Source: Bacillota bacterium (GTDB lineage Bacteria; Bacillota; Clostridia; Lachnospirales; Lachnospiraceae). Taken from it: a DNA stretch of 64,000 bases. Made by a program: the position numbers and the translations under genes. Each line of letters begins with the position of its first letter. Position 1 is the stretch's first letter. The notes beneath the pieces were generated by a model. The model was not told the origin of the DNA. It did not search any database and worked only from the letters and a program-made list of their open reading frames with translations. Below, in pieces: positions 51,897-60,607 of this stretch. The stretch lies in contig JAEZKU010000011.1 of assembly GCA_023436065.1 (NCBI GenBank), positions 151,955-215,954 of the forward strand, read 5' to 3'.

Positions 51897-53390
51897 TTAT
51901 ATATATTTTGCAGATGCTTCCATAATCTGAACCTGGGTAACATCCTTCGTGTCAAAGATTCCAGACTGCTGTCCGTTACTCATGACCAGAATGCGATCAC
52001 AAATCCCAAGAAGCTCGGGCATTTCTGAGCTGACTACGATAATTCCCTTTCCCTGTGCTGCTAACTGATTCATCAGCTGATAGATCTCATACTTTGCTCC
52101 CACGTCGATACCTCTTGTGGGCTCATCCAAGAGCAGCACCTCAGGCTCGGTTAACAGCCATCTTCCAAGGATTACCTTTTGTTGGTTACCGCCTGACAGA
52201 TTACCGATTTTCGTTTTAGCTGAGGGGGTTTTAACATTCATGGTTTTGACTATGCCGTTTACTTTTTCTTTGATTATGGTATTGCGGAGTAGTCCGCGTC
52301 TAGTATATTGATTCAGATTGGCAATAATCATATTAAAGGAAATGCTTAAATCAGCAAAAATTCCGTCAACTCTTCTTTCCTCAGTCAGCATTGCAAATCC
52401 GTTTTTCATCGATTTCATGGGCGTACCGTTATCAAGCTGCTTGTCCTTTAGAATAATCTGCCCCTGTCCTTTTGCTCGGATACCGAATAATGTTTCAAGT
52501 ACTTCGGTTCTCTTAGAGCCTACAAGACCGGAGATGCCTAATATCTCGCCTTTATGTAACTCAAAATTCACTCCGTGAAACTCCCGGGTCAACGAGGATA
52601 ACTGTTGTACCTTCAGCAAGACTTCACCCGGTTTTGATTCTCTCTTAGGATAACGTTCCTTGAGCTCTCTTCCTACCATCATTTTGATGATCATATCTGT
52701 TGTCAGAGCATGGACCGGTTCAGTAATAATCCATTTCCCATCCCGCATAATTGTTATATCATCGGAGATTCGTTTTATTTCCTCCATCTTGTGTGATATA
52801 TATATAAAGCTGGTATTTTGTGCCTTTAATTGTCCAATGATTCGAAATAGATGTTCTACTTCATTTTCCGTCAGTGAGGAAGTCGGTTCATCCATAACGA
52901 TGACCTTGGCTTCATAAGATACTGCCTTTGCAATTTCTATCATCTGTCTTTTTGAAACCGTAAGGGTCCCTGTCTTCACCCTCGGATCGATATCAATACC
53001 CAGTCTGTCAAATATCTTCTTCGTATCTTCATACATTTTTTTATGGTCTACCAGACATCCTTTCATCGGATAACGTCCGAGCCATACATTTTCCATTACA
53101 CTTCTGTCAAGCACCTGGTTTAATTCCTGATGAACCATGGATACACAGTTTTCCAATGCCTGTGCCGGGTTTTCAAAATTAATTTTTTTTCCATCCAGAA
53201 TAATTTCACCGCCATTTAGGGAATAGATACCAAAAAGACATTTCATTAAGGTGGATTTTCCGGCACCGTTTTCTCCCAATAAAGAATGAACCGTTCCCGC
53301 TCTTACCTTCAGTGTTACATCATCAAGGGCCTTTACACCCGGAAAGCTTTTTGTAATATTTCGCATTTCCAGAATATACTCCTCAGCCAT
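51897..53390 (-). CDS. mglA: Galactose ABC transporter ATPase (MglA type, tandem domains)
   Basis: 497 aa with two ABC domains. The first has Walker A GENGAGKST, signature LTVSKRQMIEIAKAV and Walker B VIVMDEPTSSL. The second, as usual for this class, has a degenerate Walker A region (GLVGSKRTEVLE) but keeps signature LSGGNQQKVILGRWL and Walker B VLLLDEPTRGID. Ribosome site AAGGAGG. It lies 110 bp after the binding-protein gene across a hairpin. Compare the motif-less relative at 54817. Confidence 0.94.
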   Translation of the reverse strand: MAEEYILEMRNITKSFPGVKALDDVTLKVRAGTVHSLLGENGAGKSTLMKCLFGIYSLNGGEIILDGKKINFENPAQALENCVSMVHQELNQVLDRSVMENVWLGRYPMKGCLVDHKKMYEDTKKIFDRLGIDIDPRVKTGTLTVSKRQMIEIAKAVSYEAKVIVMDEPTSSLTENEVEHLFRIIGQLKAQNTSFIYISHKMEEIKRISDDITIMRDGKWIITEPVHALTTDMIIKMMVGRELKERYPKRESKPGEVLLKVQQLSSLTREFHGVNFELHKGEILGISGLVGSKRTEVLETLFGIRAKGQGQIILKDKQLDNGTPMKSMKNGFAMLTEERRVDGIFADLSISFNMIIANLNQYTRRGLLRNTIIKEKVNGIVKTMNVKTPSAKTKIGNLSGGNQQKVILGRWLLTEPEVLLLDEPTRGIDVGAKYEIYQLMNQLAAQGKGIIVVSSEMPELLGICDRILVMSNGQQSGIFDTKDVTQVQIMEASAKYI

Positions 53391-53426
53391 CTAGCGTTCC
53401 TCCTTTATTTCTTATGAAATAGGGCT

Positions 53427-53481
53427 GCTGCAAAATATCGATCTACCAGAATACCGTAGTTAAATTTGTATATTTTGCAGC
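53427..53481 (-). promoter_or_regulatory. Hairpin between mglB and mglA
   Basis: GCTGCAAAATAT (53427-53438) and ATATTTTGCAGC (53470-53481) are perfect inverted repeats of 12 bp with a 31-base loop. They sit in the 110-bp gap just after the mglB stop. Such elements usually protect or partly terminate the message to give surplus binding protein. Confidence 0.6.
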
Positions 53482-53499
53482 AATCCCACTGATTTCTAA

Positions 53500-54618
53500 T
53501 TACTCAGCATAGGTTGTTTTGGCAACATCCAGATTTTCCTTCGTAATTGCCGCATAAGGAACACGTACTGCTTGGGCACCTGCTTCCAACTCAAGTTCAA
53601 TACCTTCCAAGACATCCTTACCACCTGCAAGGTTGGAAGCAATCTTCACAATCGTCTGACCCTGGGTCTTTGCATCCTGTAATACAGAACCAATTACTTC
53701 ACCGCTTTCTATCTTGTCAAGCATCTCAGGCAAAGCATCTATACCGATAACAGGAATGTATTTTTCGCTGTCAACTCCGTTTGTATTAAATCCAGCTGCC
53801 TGGATTGACTGTAATGCACCGAGAGCCATAGCATCATTTGCGCAAATAATTACTTCGATCTGGTCGTCGTGCTTGGAAATCCATGCATCCATCTTATCCT
53901 TAGCTTTTGCTGCATCCCACATACCAGTATCCTCTTCCAGCAGATCTATCTCAATTCCGGCGTCTGTAATTGCCTTTTTCGCATAATCTGCTCTCGGCTG
54001 AGCTGCTGTATGTCCGGGGTCACCCATTAAGTCTACCATCTGAAGCTTACCGTCACCATTCTTATCCATCTCAGGATGAGCCTTCCAATAATCCACGACC
54101 ATCTGTCCTTCAATAGATGCACCGTAATCACCACCGGTGGAAGTAACCTGATATGCATTTTCATAGGAAGCGATTACAGTTTGATCAGTAATTTCCTTAT
54201 TGAAAAAGATGATTGGTACATTTCCTGCATCTTTACACTTCTGAATCAAAGTAGGTGCAGCGGTAACATCCACCACAGATACTGCGATTACCTTTGCTCC
54301 CTTAGCGAGCATGGTGTCTACCTGATTATTTTGTGTAGACTGATCATTCTGTCCATCTTCGATATTGGTTGTGAATACTCCGTCGCAGGCATTTTTAATC
54401 GCCTTGCCGATGTAGGAGTTAAAATTATCTGAAGATGAATATATTCCAGCCCCTAAGATAGGTAACTCCTTGCTGGAGGTATCCTCTGCTGTACTGGAAG
54501 GTGCTTCGGTTACACTTGCATCCCCCGTACCGGTCGATGTGCTGCCAGAACAACCTGCCAACATAGAAGCAGCCAATAAAGCTGCCGTAACAATACTTAC
54601 CATTTTTCTCTTTTTCAT
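53500..54618 (-). CDS. mglB: Galactose/glucose-binding lipoprotein (MglB type)
   Basis: 372 aa. Signal peptide with lipobox LAGC (Cys23) and a Ser/Thr linker. The calcium-binding loop DKNGDGKLQMVDLMGDPGH and LLEEDTGMWDAAKAKDKMDAWIS, ICANDAMALGALQSIQAAG closely follow the pattern of MglB, which binds D-galactose or D-glucose. It is first in the mglB-mglA-mglC-GH3-GH42 unit. Its promoter has a good -10 (TATAAT at 54704-54699) but no -35; two CATCTAAAGAT repeats overlap that place. Confidence 0.92.
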   Translation of the reverse strand: MKKRKMVSIVTAALLAASMLAGCSGSTSTGTGDASVTEAPSSTAEDTSSKELPILGAGIYSSSDNFNSYIGKAIKNACDGVFTTNIEDGQNDQSTQNNQVDTMLAKGAKVIAVSVVDVTAAPTLIQKCKDAGNVPIIFFNKEITDQTVIASYENAYQVTSTGGDYGASIEGQMVVDYWKAHPEMDKNGDGKLQMVDLMGDPGHTAAQPRADYAKKAITDAGIEIDLLEEDTGMWDAAKAKDKMDAWISKHDDQIEVIICANDAMALGALQSIQAAGFNTNGVDSEKYIPVIGIDALPEMLDKIESGEVIGSVLQDAKTQGQTIVKIASNLAGGKDVLEGIELELEAGAQAVRVPYAAITKENLDVAKTTYAE

Positions 54619-54698
54619 AAATTTCCTCCATTCTGCCGCAATGCAGCTAACTAATCATATTGAAGTTTGTTCCCTCAATTTGTACAATAAATATACCA

Positions 54699-54756
54699 AT
54701 TATAACACCATTCAACAACGTTTTATCTTTAGATGAACGGGGTGCATCTTTAGATG
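54699..54756 (-). promoter_or_regulatory. mgl operon promoter with two CATCTAAAGAT activator repeats
   Basis: On the minus strand CATCTAAAGAT occurs at 54756-54746 and again at 54735-54725 (21-bp period, two helical turns), followed by TATAAT at 54704-54699. The proximal copy covers the -35 position, the classic layout for an AraC-type activator. The nearest candidate is the YesN-type regulator at 57335-58945. Confidence 0.6.
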
Positions 54757-54788
54757 TTCGCTATTTTATACAAAAAAAGAATAGAGAC

Positions 54789-54804
54789 TATACAATATTG
54801 TATA
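54789..54804. repeat. 16-bp perfect palindrome TATACAATATTGTATA
   Basis: A perfect inverted repeat 13 bp downstream of the pseudo-ATPase stop and about 170 bp before mglB. It could be a repressor operator for the mgl operon or part of a weak terminator; the sequence does not decide between them. Confidence 0.45.
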
Positions 54805-54816
54805 CATTGCACAGTT

Positions 54817-56286
54817 CTATTCCTTATACAGAGTTTGATATACCTCATCCTCATCTATAATACGACCGTTTTTTATACATATTGTATCGCCGTCAACACG
54901 ATACAGCTCCGAATAATTAGAGGTCAGGATAATGACCGAGATTCCCCTCCCCTTTAGCATAGAGATCATCTCAACCGTGATTTCCTGCAGATGGATATCA
55001 GTTTCTGTAAACGGTTTGACACATACCACCACTTTCGGGGCATATAGGTACCATTTATAATAGGCAATCTGCTGTAGTATATGAGGTTCCAGCTTTCGAA
55101 GCTTAACCATCGCTATGCTTTCGATTGGAAAGGTTTTTACTAGCTGATCCACACTTTTAATAAAGCGTTTTCGCATCCAGAACAAAGGGATTTTTTGAAA
55201 TAACGACAGAGCTAGATTATCCCTAAGACTCATATTATATAGTAACATATTGTCATAAGGTGATTCCTCTATAAAACAAATACCTTGTTTTACTGCCTGA
55301 ACTATATTATTTACCCTGTATTCCTGTCCCATTAGGATGAGCTTCCCAGAAGAAGCCTTACGCATCCCTTTCAGTAAATCTATAATATGCTCGCAGCTTT
55401 CATCATCCATATAATATATTTTTACTACTTCGCCTGCCTCGATTTCCATTGAAAAATTGGTTAAGATGCTTGTATTAACCCGTTCAAATTGAAATACCGG
55501 CTCGTTTTCTTTTGCCTCGTCCAAATCAATTTTATCCATCCCAACCATCTTCTTCGCCTTATTCTCCTTGATTAAGGCAGCATATAATAATTCACGATTC
55601 ACTGTCTGGGGATTATAAATGCCTGCTGTTTTTCCGTGGCGTATGACAGCTATCTGATCGGTCCATTCAAAAATAATACTTTCAAATTGCTCCACCAAAA
55701 TAAAAGAAATCCTCTGCTGCATCTGCTTTATCAGAGTAAATATTTCGTCCAGTTCATTTCTTTTTAAAAAGCCGGTAATATGAGTTAGAATTACAATCTT
55801 CTTATTTTCGGCATAGGCTTTAAGCAGCTCTACGACCACCTTTTCCTTTACTGTTAGCTCGGAAATCTGTTTATTGAGATTAAACTCCAGCTGGAATTGT
55901 TCTAGTAATCTCTGAATTTTTCTATGGTATTTTCTTCGGTATATCAGCTTTTTCTTGTCCGTAAAGACATAAACATTTTCCTCAATATGCAGGCTGTTAA
56001 TCAGTTTACTCTCTTTTTTTATAATCGTCAGGTTATCTTTAAGATAACGCTCCGCTTCGACCGTATCTGCCTTGTTCCCTTCGAGGTATATTTTCCCTTC
56101 ACTTAATTGTAAATCTCCTTCAAAGAATTCTTGTAGATACTTTCTTTCTACAATACTGTCAAAAATAATGCCCAAAATCTGATTTTTATAGATCTGTAAA
56201 TTCAGATCAGCAAAAATCCGATTACCGTTTTTCTCAATTTGTCCGCTTTCAATAACGATTAATTCTTCCTTCATAGGCATATCCAT
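54817..56286 (-). CDS. Degenerate MglA-like ABC protein lacking ATPase motifs
   Basis: 489 aa, length and tandem layout as in MglA. The first domain has GIIFDSIVERKY (39-50) where Walker A should be, SELTVKEKVVVE (142-153) for the signature and KIVILTHIT (163-171) for Walker B. The second has VVKIYYMDDESCEH (287-300) and LRKLEPHILQQIAYYKW in the same places. No catalytic Lys, Walker B Glu or LSGG remains, so it cannot hydrolyse ATP normally. The frame is intact, so it is probably a regulator. Its start overlaps the histidine kinase gene by 38 bases, so the two are translationally coupled. Confidence 0.8.
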   Translation of the reverse strand: MDMPMKEELIVIESGQIEKNGNRIFADLNLQIYKNQILGIIFDSIVERKYLQEFFEGDLQLSEGKIYLEGNKADTVEAERYLKDNLTIIKKESKLINSLHIEENVYVFTDKKKLIYRRKYHRKIQRLLEQFQLEFNLNKQISELTVKEKVVVELLKAYAENKKIVILTHITGFLKRNELDEIFTLIKQMQQRISFILVEQFESIIFEWTDQIAVIRHGKTAGIYNPQTVNRELLYAALIKENKAKKMVGMDKIDLDEAKENEPVFQFERVNTSILTNFSMEIEAGEVVKIYYMDDESCEHIIDLLKGMRKASSGKLILMGQEYRVNNIVQAVKQGICFIEESPYDNMLLYNMSLRDNLALSLFQKIPLFWMRKRFIKSVDQLVKTFPIESIAMVKLRKLEPHILQQIAYYKWYLYAPKVVVCVKPFTETDIHLQEITVEMISMLKGRGISVIILTSNYSELYRVDGDTICIKNGRIIDEDEVYQTLYKE

Positions 56287-57313
56287 TCTCTTTCTTCACG
56301 ATGGGAAGCGTAATACGTACTTCGGTTCCGACGCCAATTAGGCTGTAAACATGCAGACCGTAATCCTCTCCGAAGAGAAGCTTAATCCTCCGGCATACAT
56401 TATTCAGAGCTATACCACCCTTTTTGTTTCTATTGTCCTCGGTTCCATAAGCCAAGGATATATGACTCAACCCATAATTGATCGTATCGAGTATCTCTTC
56501 CTCGATTCCCACCCCATTGTCCTTAATTCTGATCACTACCTTATTACCCGCCAGCTCAATCGTGATAACAATCGTTCCAGCCTCTGACCGCTTTTCCAGA
56601 CCGTGAAAAATGGCGTTTTCGATAATTGGCTGTAAGGTAAGCTTCGGCAGCTGCATTAACAATATATCCGCTTCATTCTCCGGGATATCGTAAGTTATAT
56701 CCACTTTTTCTCCAAAACGGTATTTTTGAATTTTAAAATAATTATCTACATTGTCCAGTTCATCCTCAATGGTTACCAAACTGCCTGTATCGGTAATCGT
56801 ATATCGAAAAAAGGTTGCCAGAGCTTCCGTAATATTCGCTATATTATCCATTCCCACACTAAGCGCATCACCTCTGATGGCTTCAAGTGTGTTATAGAGA
56901 AAGTGCGGATTTATCTGGTTCTGCAATGCCAGATATTCTGATTGTCGTTTCGTCTTCTGGGTTATCTTCTGATTTCCCAGCAGCTTATCATACCTTTGCA
57001 GGACCTTGTCCATCCCTGGGAAAACCGCTCCTGCTGTGCCAATAAACTCACGATAAATCTGCTTGTTATTAAATCGGCTAAATAATGAAAGGTAATTCTG
57101 ATAAGGAACGATAATCCATTGCTTTATGAAAACTATTCCTCCTGCAACCAAAAGAATTAATACTGCGGCAAGGGTAATCTTACCGTACAAGTCCATATGC
57201 TCCTGCCGGAATAAGATTATCAGCCCCGCGATTACAATGACTAGTAGAAGGAAGGTCATTACAACAATCACAACAATTGTTCGGCTTATCAAAGTCAGTT
57301 TTTTCATTTTCAA
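56249..57313 (-). CDS. Sensor histidine kinase, YesM/LytS-like
   Basis: 354 aa from a TTG at 57313 with GGAGGTG ten bases upstream. Two membrane helices (about 12-35 and 46-65) are joined by only some ten outside residues, so there is no extracellular sensor. The cytoplasmic part has the His_kinase motif NQINPHFLYNTLEAI (His137) and an HATPase domain (NAIFHGLEKRSEAGTIVI, IRIKDNGVGIEEE, GIALNNVCRRI). It would phosphorylate the regulator encoded 21 bp upstream. Lack of a sensor loop fits sensing through a partner such as the pseudo-ATPase or a transporter. Confidence 0.92.
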   Translation of the reverse strand: MKMKKLTLISRTIVVIVVMTFLLLVIVIAGLIILFRQEHMDLYGKITLAAVLILLVAGGIVFIKQWIIVPYQNYLSLFSRFNNKQIYREFIGTAGAVFPGMDKVLQRYDKLLGNQKITQKTKRQSEYLALQNQINPHFLYNTLEAIRGDALSVGMDNIANITEALATFFRYTITDTGSLVTIEDELDNVDNYFKIQKYRFGEKVDITYDIPENEADILLMQLPKLTLQPIIENAIFHGLEKRSEAGTIVITIELAGNKVVIRIKDNGVGIEEEILDTINYGLSHISLAYGTEDNRNKKGGIALNNVCRRIKLLFGEDYGLHVYSLIGVGTEVRITLPIVKKENGYAYEGRINRY

Positions 57314-57334
57314 TAAGATAAAGCACCTCCGTCA

Positions 57335-58945
57335 TTATCCGTATATCTTCCTAAATTCCGAAGGATTTAATCCAGTCTTCTTCTTGAAGAGCTTCGAAAA
57401 GTATTTTAAGTCCATATATCCAATATCAGAAGCAATTTCAGCAATCTCCTTATCCGTCTGAAGCAATAAGTACTTTGCACTCTGAATTCTGATTTTCATG
57501 ATATATTCCGTAAAATTCTCTCCTGTCTCCTTTTTAAACAGTGAGGAAAAATAGGCTGGGTTAAATCCGATCAGCTTACTGACATCCTCAAGATTAATAT
57601 CCTTATTATAGTTTTGATTTATGTACTGTTTTGCCTGCCGTATCGGCTTACTGTTCTGGATTTTCTTATCGTTGAGGTACTTTTCAAATTCTTGTCGTAG
57701 ATGCTGTTTCAACCATCGAAAAATTTCATCTATCGTTATAAAGGAGCGGAATTTCTTCCGATACCAGGACTGATCTGGAAATTCATAAGGGCTCATATAA
57801 TTCTTCACCCCGTATAATATAATATTTATAATTTCGATATAGCAATTATAAATCAGCTTACTATCCTTGACATAGGATTCCAGAATCTTTTGTAGAGCTG
57901 TTGTCTCCGCTAAAATACTCTCAATATCCAATACCTCAAAATGGGACAGAATTTTATTTCTTATATTCTGATCAATGACATCTGAGACTGTCACATCCGA
58001 AAGGAAGCTATCCTGATATTCTATGATAGATTCTCCGGTTTGTGCAAATCGGTTCATGACGGATAACTCTGCTTGCTGCATTGCTGCATCCAGCTCGGGT
58101 AATTGATCCGTCACTCTGCTTATTCCTATCACAACTCTGATATTTTGAAAGATGTCTTTTAGATTAGAGGCATCAATCCTTATCTTATTTAATTGCTTCT
58201 TGACCAGGATCAGGGACGGATCATCCGTATTAATCAAACACAGCACCTGCTCCTCCCAAATAATCGTGATTACTTCCATGCAGCAGACTTCAAGCTTTTC
58301 TTTAGCCAGGCACAATATCTTCGTCAGAAGCAGAGACATGATACTCTTATCCTTATCCTCCACCTCCAGAAAAGGCTTTATGACGAGTATTGTATAAAAA
58401 CCATCTCCAAAATGGCAGCAATATTCCTTATTCAAAGCCGCAATATCCTGATTTGTTATATTACTATCGGGATTCATCAGTATCTCAGCAAGCAGATTCT
58501 TTTTTACCTTCTCCTCAGAGGTTTGCAGCATTATTTTCAATTCATTCTTCTCTGTACTGTCGGACAGCTTAAGATTATGCTTCTCAGCAATCTTCGTTAA
58601 CGTACTATTCAATTCCTTACTCTTTATCGGCTTCAGAAGATAATTCTCAACACCGTACTGGATAGCACTTTTTGCATATTCAAATTGACTGTAGCCGCTG
58701 ACAATAATAAAATATGTATCCGGCAGGATTTCTTTTATCATCCGTATTAATTCGATACCGTCATAATTTGGCATACGGATGTCGGTAATAACAATGTCGG
58801 GCCTTTTCTCGCATATTTCATCAAATGCCCTTTTTCCATCATTGAGTATAGCGACAACCTCCATATCCATAGCCTTCCAATCTACCAAATGATAGATTAG
58901 TTGGCACACCTTCATTTCATCATCAGCAATTATTACTTTTAGCAT
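57335..58945 (-). CDS. YesN-type response regulator (receiver plus AraC DNA-binding)
   Basis: 536 aa. Receiver at residues 1-120 with Asp55 in IVITDIRMP and the lysine in YLLKPIKS. A long helical middle follows. The C-terminal AraC domain (about 435-536) has INLEDVSKLIGFNPAYFSSLFKKETG and EIASDIGYMDLKYFSKLFKKKTGLNPSEFR. Ribosome site GAGGAGG. It is first in the regulator-kinase-pseudo-ATPase operon, directly beside the mgl operon. The 21-bp-spaced CATCTAAAGAT repeats at the mglB promoter are plausible binding sites. Confidence 0.92.
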   Translation of the reverse strand: MLKVIIADDEMKVCQLIYHLVDWKAMDMEVVAILNDGKRAFDEICEKRPDIVITDIRMPNYDGIELIRMIKEILPDTYFIIVSGYSQFEYAKSAIQYGVENYLLKPIKSKELNSTLTKIAEKHNLKLSDSTEKNELKIMLQTSEEKVKKNLLAEILMNPDSNITNQDIAALNKEYCCHFGDGFYTILVIKPFLEVEDKDKSIMSLLLTKILCLAKEKLEVCCMEVITIIWEEQVLCLINTDDPSLILVKKQLNKIRIDASNLKDIFQNIRVVIGISRVTDQLPELDAAMQQAELSVMNRFAQTGESIIEYQDSFLSDVTVSDVIDQNIRNKILSHFEVLDIESILAETTALQKILESYVKDSKLIYNCYIEIINIILYGVKNYMSPYEFPDQSWYRKKFRSFITIDEIFRWLKQHLRQEFEKYLNDKKIQNSKPIRQAKQYINQNYNKDINLEDVSKLIGFNPAYFSSLFKKETGENFTEYIMKIRIQSAKYLLLQTDKEIAEIASDIGYMDLKYFSKLFKKKTGLNPSEFRKIYG

Positions 58946-59177
58946 AAGGGAGCCTCCTCTTCTTATAGATTATAGATAATTATGCTTCTTCCCAAATACT
59001 TTTTAATCAATAACATGATAGCTTCACATGATTTAAGTAAAGCTGTAATCGACAAAATTAATATAATTATTGTATCGGTTAATTATGTGACAGTCGCACA
59101 ATCCATATTATAGCATATTTTTTATATGTGTATACCAAAATCTATTATTCGATTTATTTCCCTATTTCCAGACATTC

Positions 59178-59297
59178 TTATCTTTGTAACATATGCCTTT
59201 TCTGTCCTTCGTGTTCTCCTACAAGATAAGCATCAGCCTTAACAGGCTTTCTTATTGAAGAGTTTACCCTTCTGCAATAACGCCTTATAATATTCAC
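59178..59297 (-). CDS. Possible 39-aa basic protein
   Basis: A GTG at 59297 with CCTCCT complement (AGGAGG) 11 bases upstream opens a 39-codon frame ending in TAA at 59178. The product starts (V/M)NIIRRYCRRVNSSIRKP and has many Arg/Lys. No homologue recognised, no promoter seen; spacing of the ribosome site is long. Treat as a weak candidate. Confidence 0.25.
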   Translation of the reverse strand: MNIIRRYCRRVNSSIRKPVKADAYLVGEHEGQKRHMLQR

Positions 59298-59463
59298 CAG
59301 TTCATCGGCCTCCTAATTTATATGACTTTGGATTTATAAAATATTTATCCATCATTAAGTGTACAAATGTTTACGCATGTTTGCATTAGTAGATTATTGG
59401 AGATAAATATGAAATTAGTAATCATTGTTAGGCTCTGTTAATACAGTGAAACTGTCTGACTAC

Positions 59464-59490
59464 AAAAAAAGCGAGAGCCCTTTCTCCCGC
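59464..59490 (-). terminator. Terminator downstream of the deacetylase-like gene
   Basis: On the minus strand GCGGGAG pairs with CTCTCGC (one G-T) around AAAGGG and is followed by seven T. It lies about 175 bp past the stop at 59666. Confidence 0.65.
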
Positions 59491-59665
59491 CTTAAGCAAT
59501 TCTATGTATATTGGAACCGGTATTACCAGAATAAATCCGTATACTGTCTGCTGGTCCATCCATACACAATACCCAAAAAGTCGGGTAAGACTCCCACCCA
59601 ATCGATTTAATTAGTATTATATCTCAAAACAACATGATGATAAATTCATACGATTTTAGTTAATA

Positions 59666-60517
59666 TTATCTCTCAAACTGCCTCCCTGTACCATCCACAG
59701 TATATCTCCCGGTATAAATCAGCTCCGACACAGGCACCAACTCATATCCCTTCTCCTGTAAACCTGTAATCACCGCTTCCAGCGCTTCCGCGGTATACTT
59801 TGTACCGCTGCGAAACAGAATAATGGAGCCATTACCCAGGTACTTGTTGTCTACAACAGTCTTGACGATACTCTCTGCTCCGTAATCCTTCCAATCCTCA
59901 GAATCCACATTCCACTGGATCGTATGATATCCGCATTCTCTTGCTGTACCCACAAGCAGGTTGTTATACTCTCCATATGGCGCGCGAAATAGACTCATAT
60001 CTATCCCTGTCAGATCCTTTACCCGATCATGTACCTTCATGATGTCTTCGGTACATTCCTGATAATCCATCCCGGTCATCTGTTTATGCTGCTCACTATG
60101 ATTGCCGACATCATGCCCCGCTTTTACGATTGCCCTTACATCCTCGGGATATTCTTCTACCCAGCTGCCAGTCAGAAAGAAGGTTGCCTTAATATTATGC
60201 TTTGTCAGGGTATCAAGAATATTCTGCAGGTCCTCGTTACTCGAGGCTGTTTCAAAGGTTAGTGCTACCTTCCTATCCTCTGTATTCACACTATAAATTG
60301 GTAAATCTCTCTTACTACTGATATTAGATACTGTGACCGCATTGGGGATAATCATAATTCCTAAGCCGATCAACATTATAATGCTTAATACCACAATCCC
60401 CACCTTGATAAATACAGAGGCACCTGACTCAGGAGATATTTCCGAATCTTGAAGCTCCTCTGTGAACTCCTTTATCAGCTCGCTCTTTCTCCTATCCGAT
60501 CCTCCAGCTGCTTTCAT
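59666..60517 (-). CDS. Membrane-anchored polysaccharide deacetylase-like protein with altered active site
   Basis: 283 aa. A basic N-terminal tail (1-45), one membrane helix (VGIVVLSIIMLIGLGIMII) and a NodB-type domain (about 85-260). Motif 2 is intact (GNHSEQHKQM) and motif 3 reads FRAPYGEYN. Motif 1, normally TFDDG, is TFETAS, so the catalytic base Asp and the metal-binding Asp are both changed. Closest in layout to the PdaB/YlxY-like group, some of which are thought to be inactive. The 3' part is duplicated at 46394-46637. Ribosome site is weak (GGTGAAG). Confidence 0.82.
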   Translation of the reverse strand: MKAAGGSDRRKSELIKEFTEELQDSEISPESGASVFIKVGIVVLSIIMLIGLGIMIIPNAVTVSNISSKRDLPIYSVNTEDRKVALTFETASSNEDLQNILDTLTKHNIKATFFLTGSWVEEYPEDVRAIVKAGHDVGNHSEQHKQMTGMDYQECTEDIMKVHDRVKDLTGIDMSLFRAPYGEYNNLLVGTARECGYHTIQWNVDSEDWKDYGAESIVKTVVDNKYLGNGSIILFRSGTKYTAEALEAVITGLQEKGYELVPVSELIYTGRYTVDGTGRQFER

Positions 60518-60607
60518 AGCTTCACCATAATTATAAGACTTACTATAAATATATCGGTTAAGCTCGGCTAATATGTATTCATAATCCTATTCCGGTTTAG
60601 GCCCAAA

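Larger units (their letters stand above)
58946..59665. other. 720-bp region with little coding content
   Basis: AT-rich. It contains the leader of the YesN-type gene, a possible 39-codon ORF (59178-59297), a terminator (59464-59490), and a GGCTCTGTTAATA stretch at 59431 that recurs in shortened form near 61738. No other feature is convincing. Confidence 0.5.

Noticed and set aside
54817..56286. Calling the motif-less ABC gene a pseudogene
   Set aside because: The frame is full length without stops or shifts and overlaps the kinase gene, which points to a maintained regulatory protein.
59425..59610. Plus-strand 61-codon frame
   Set aside because: It spans a terminator hairpin, has no ribosome site and shows no conserved pattern.
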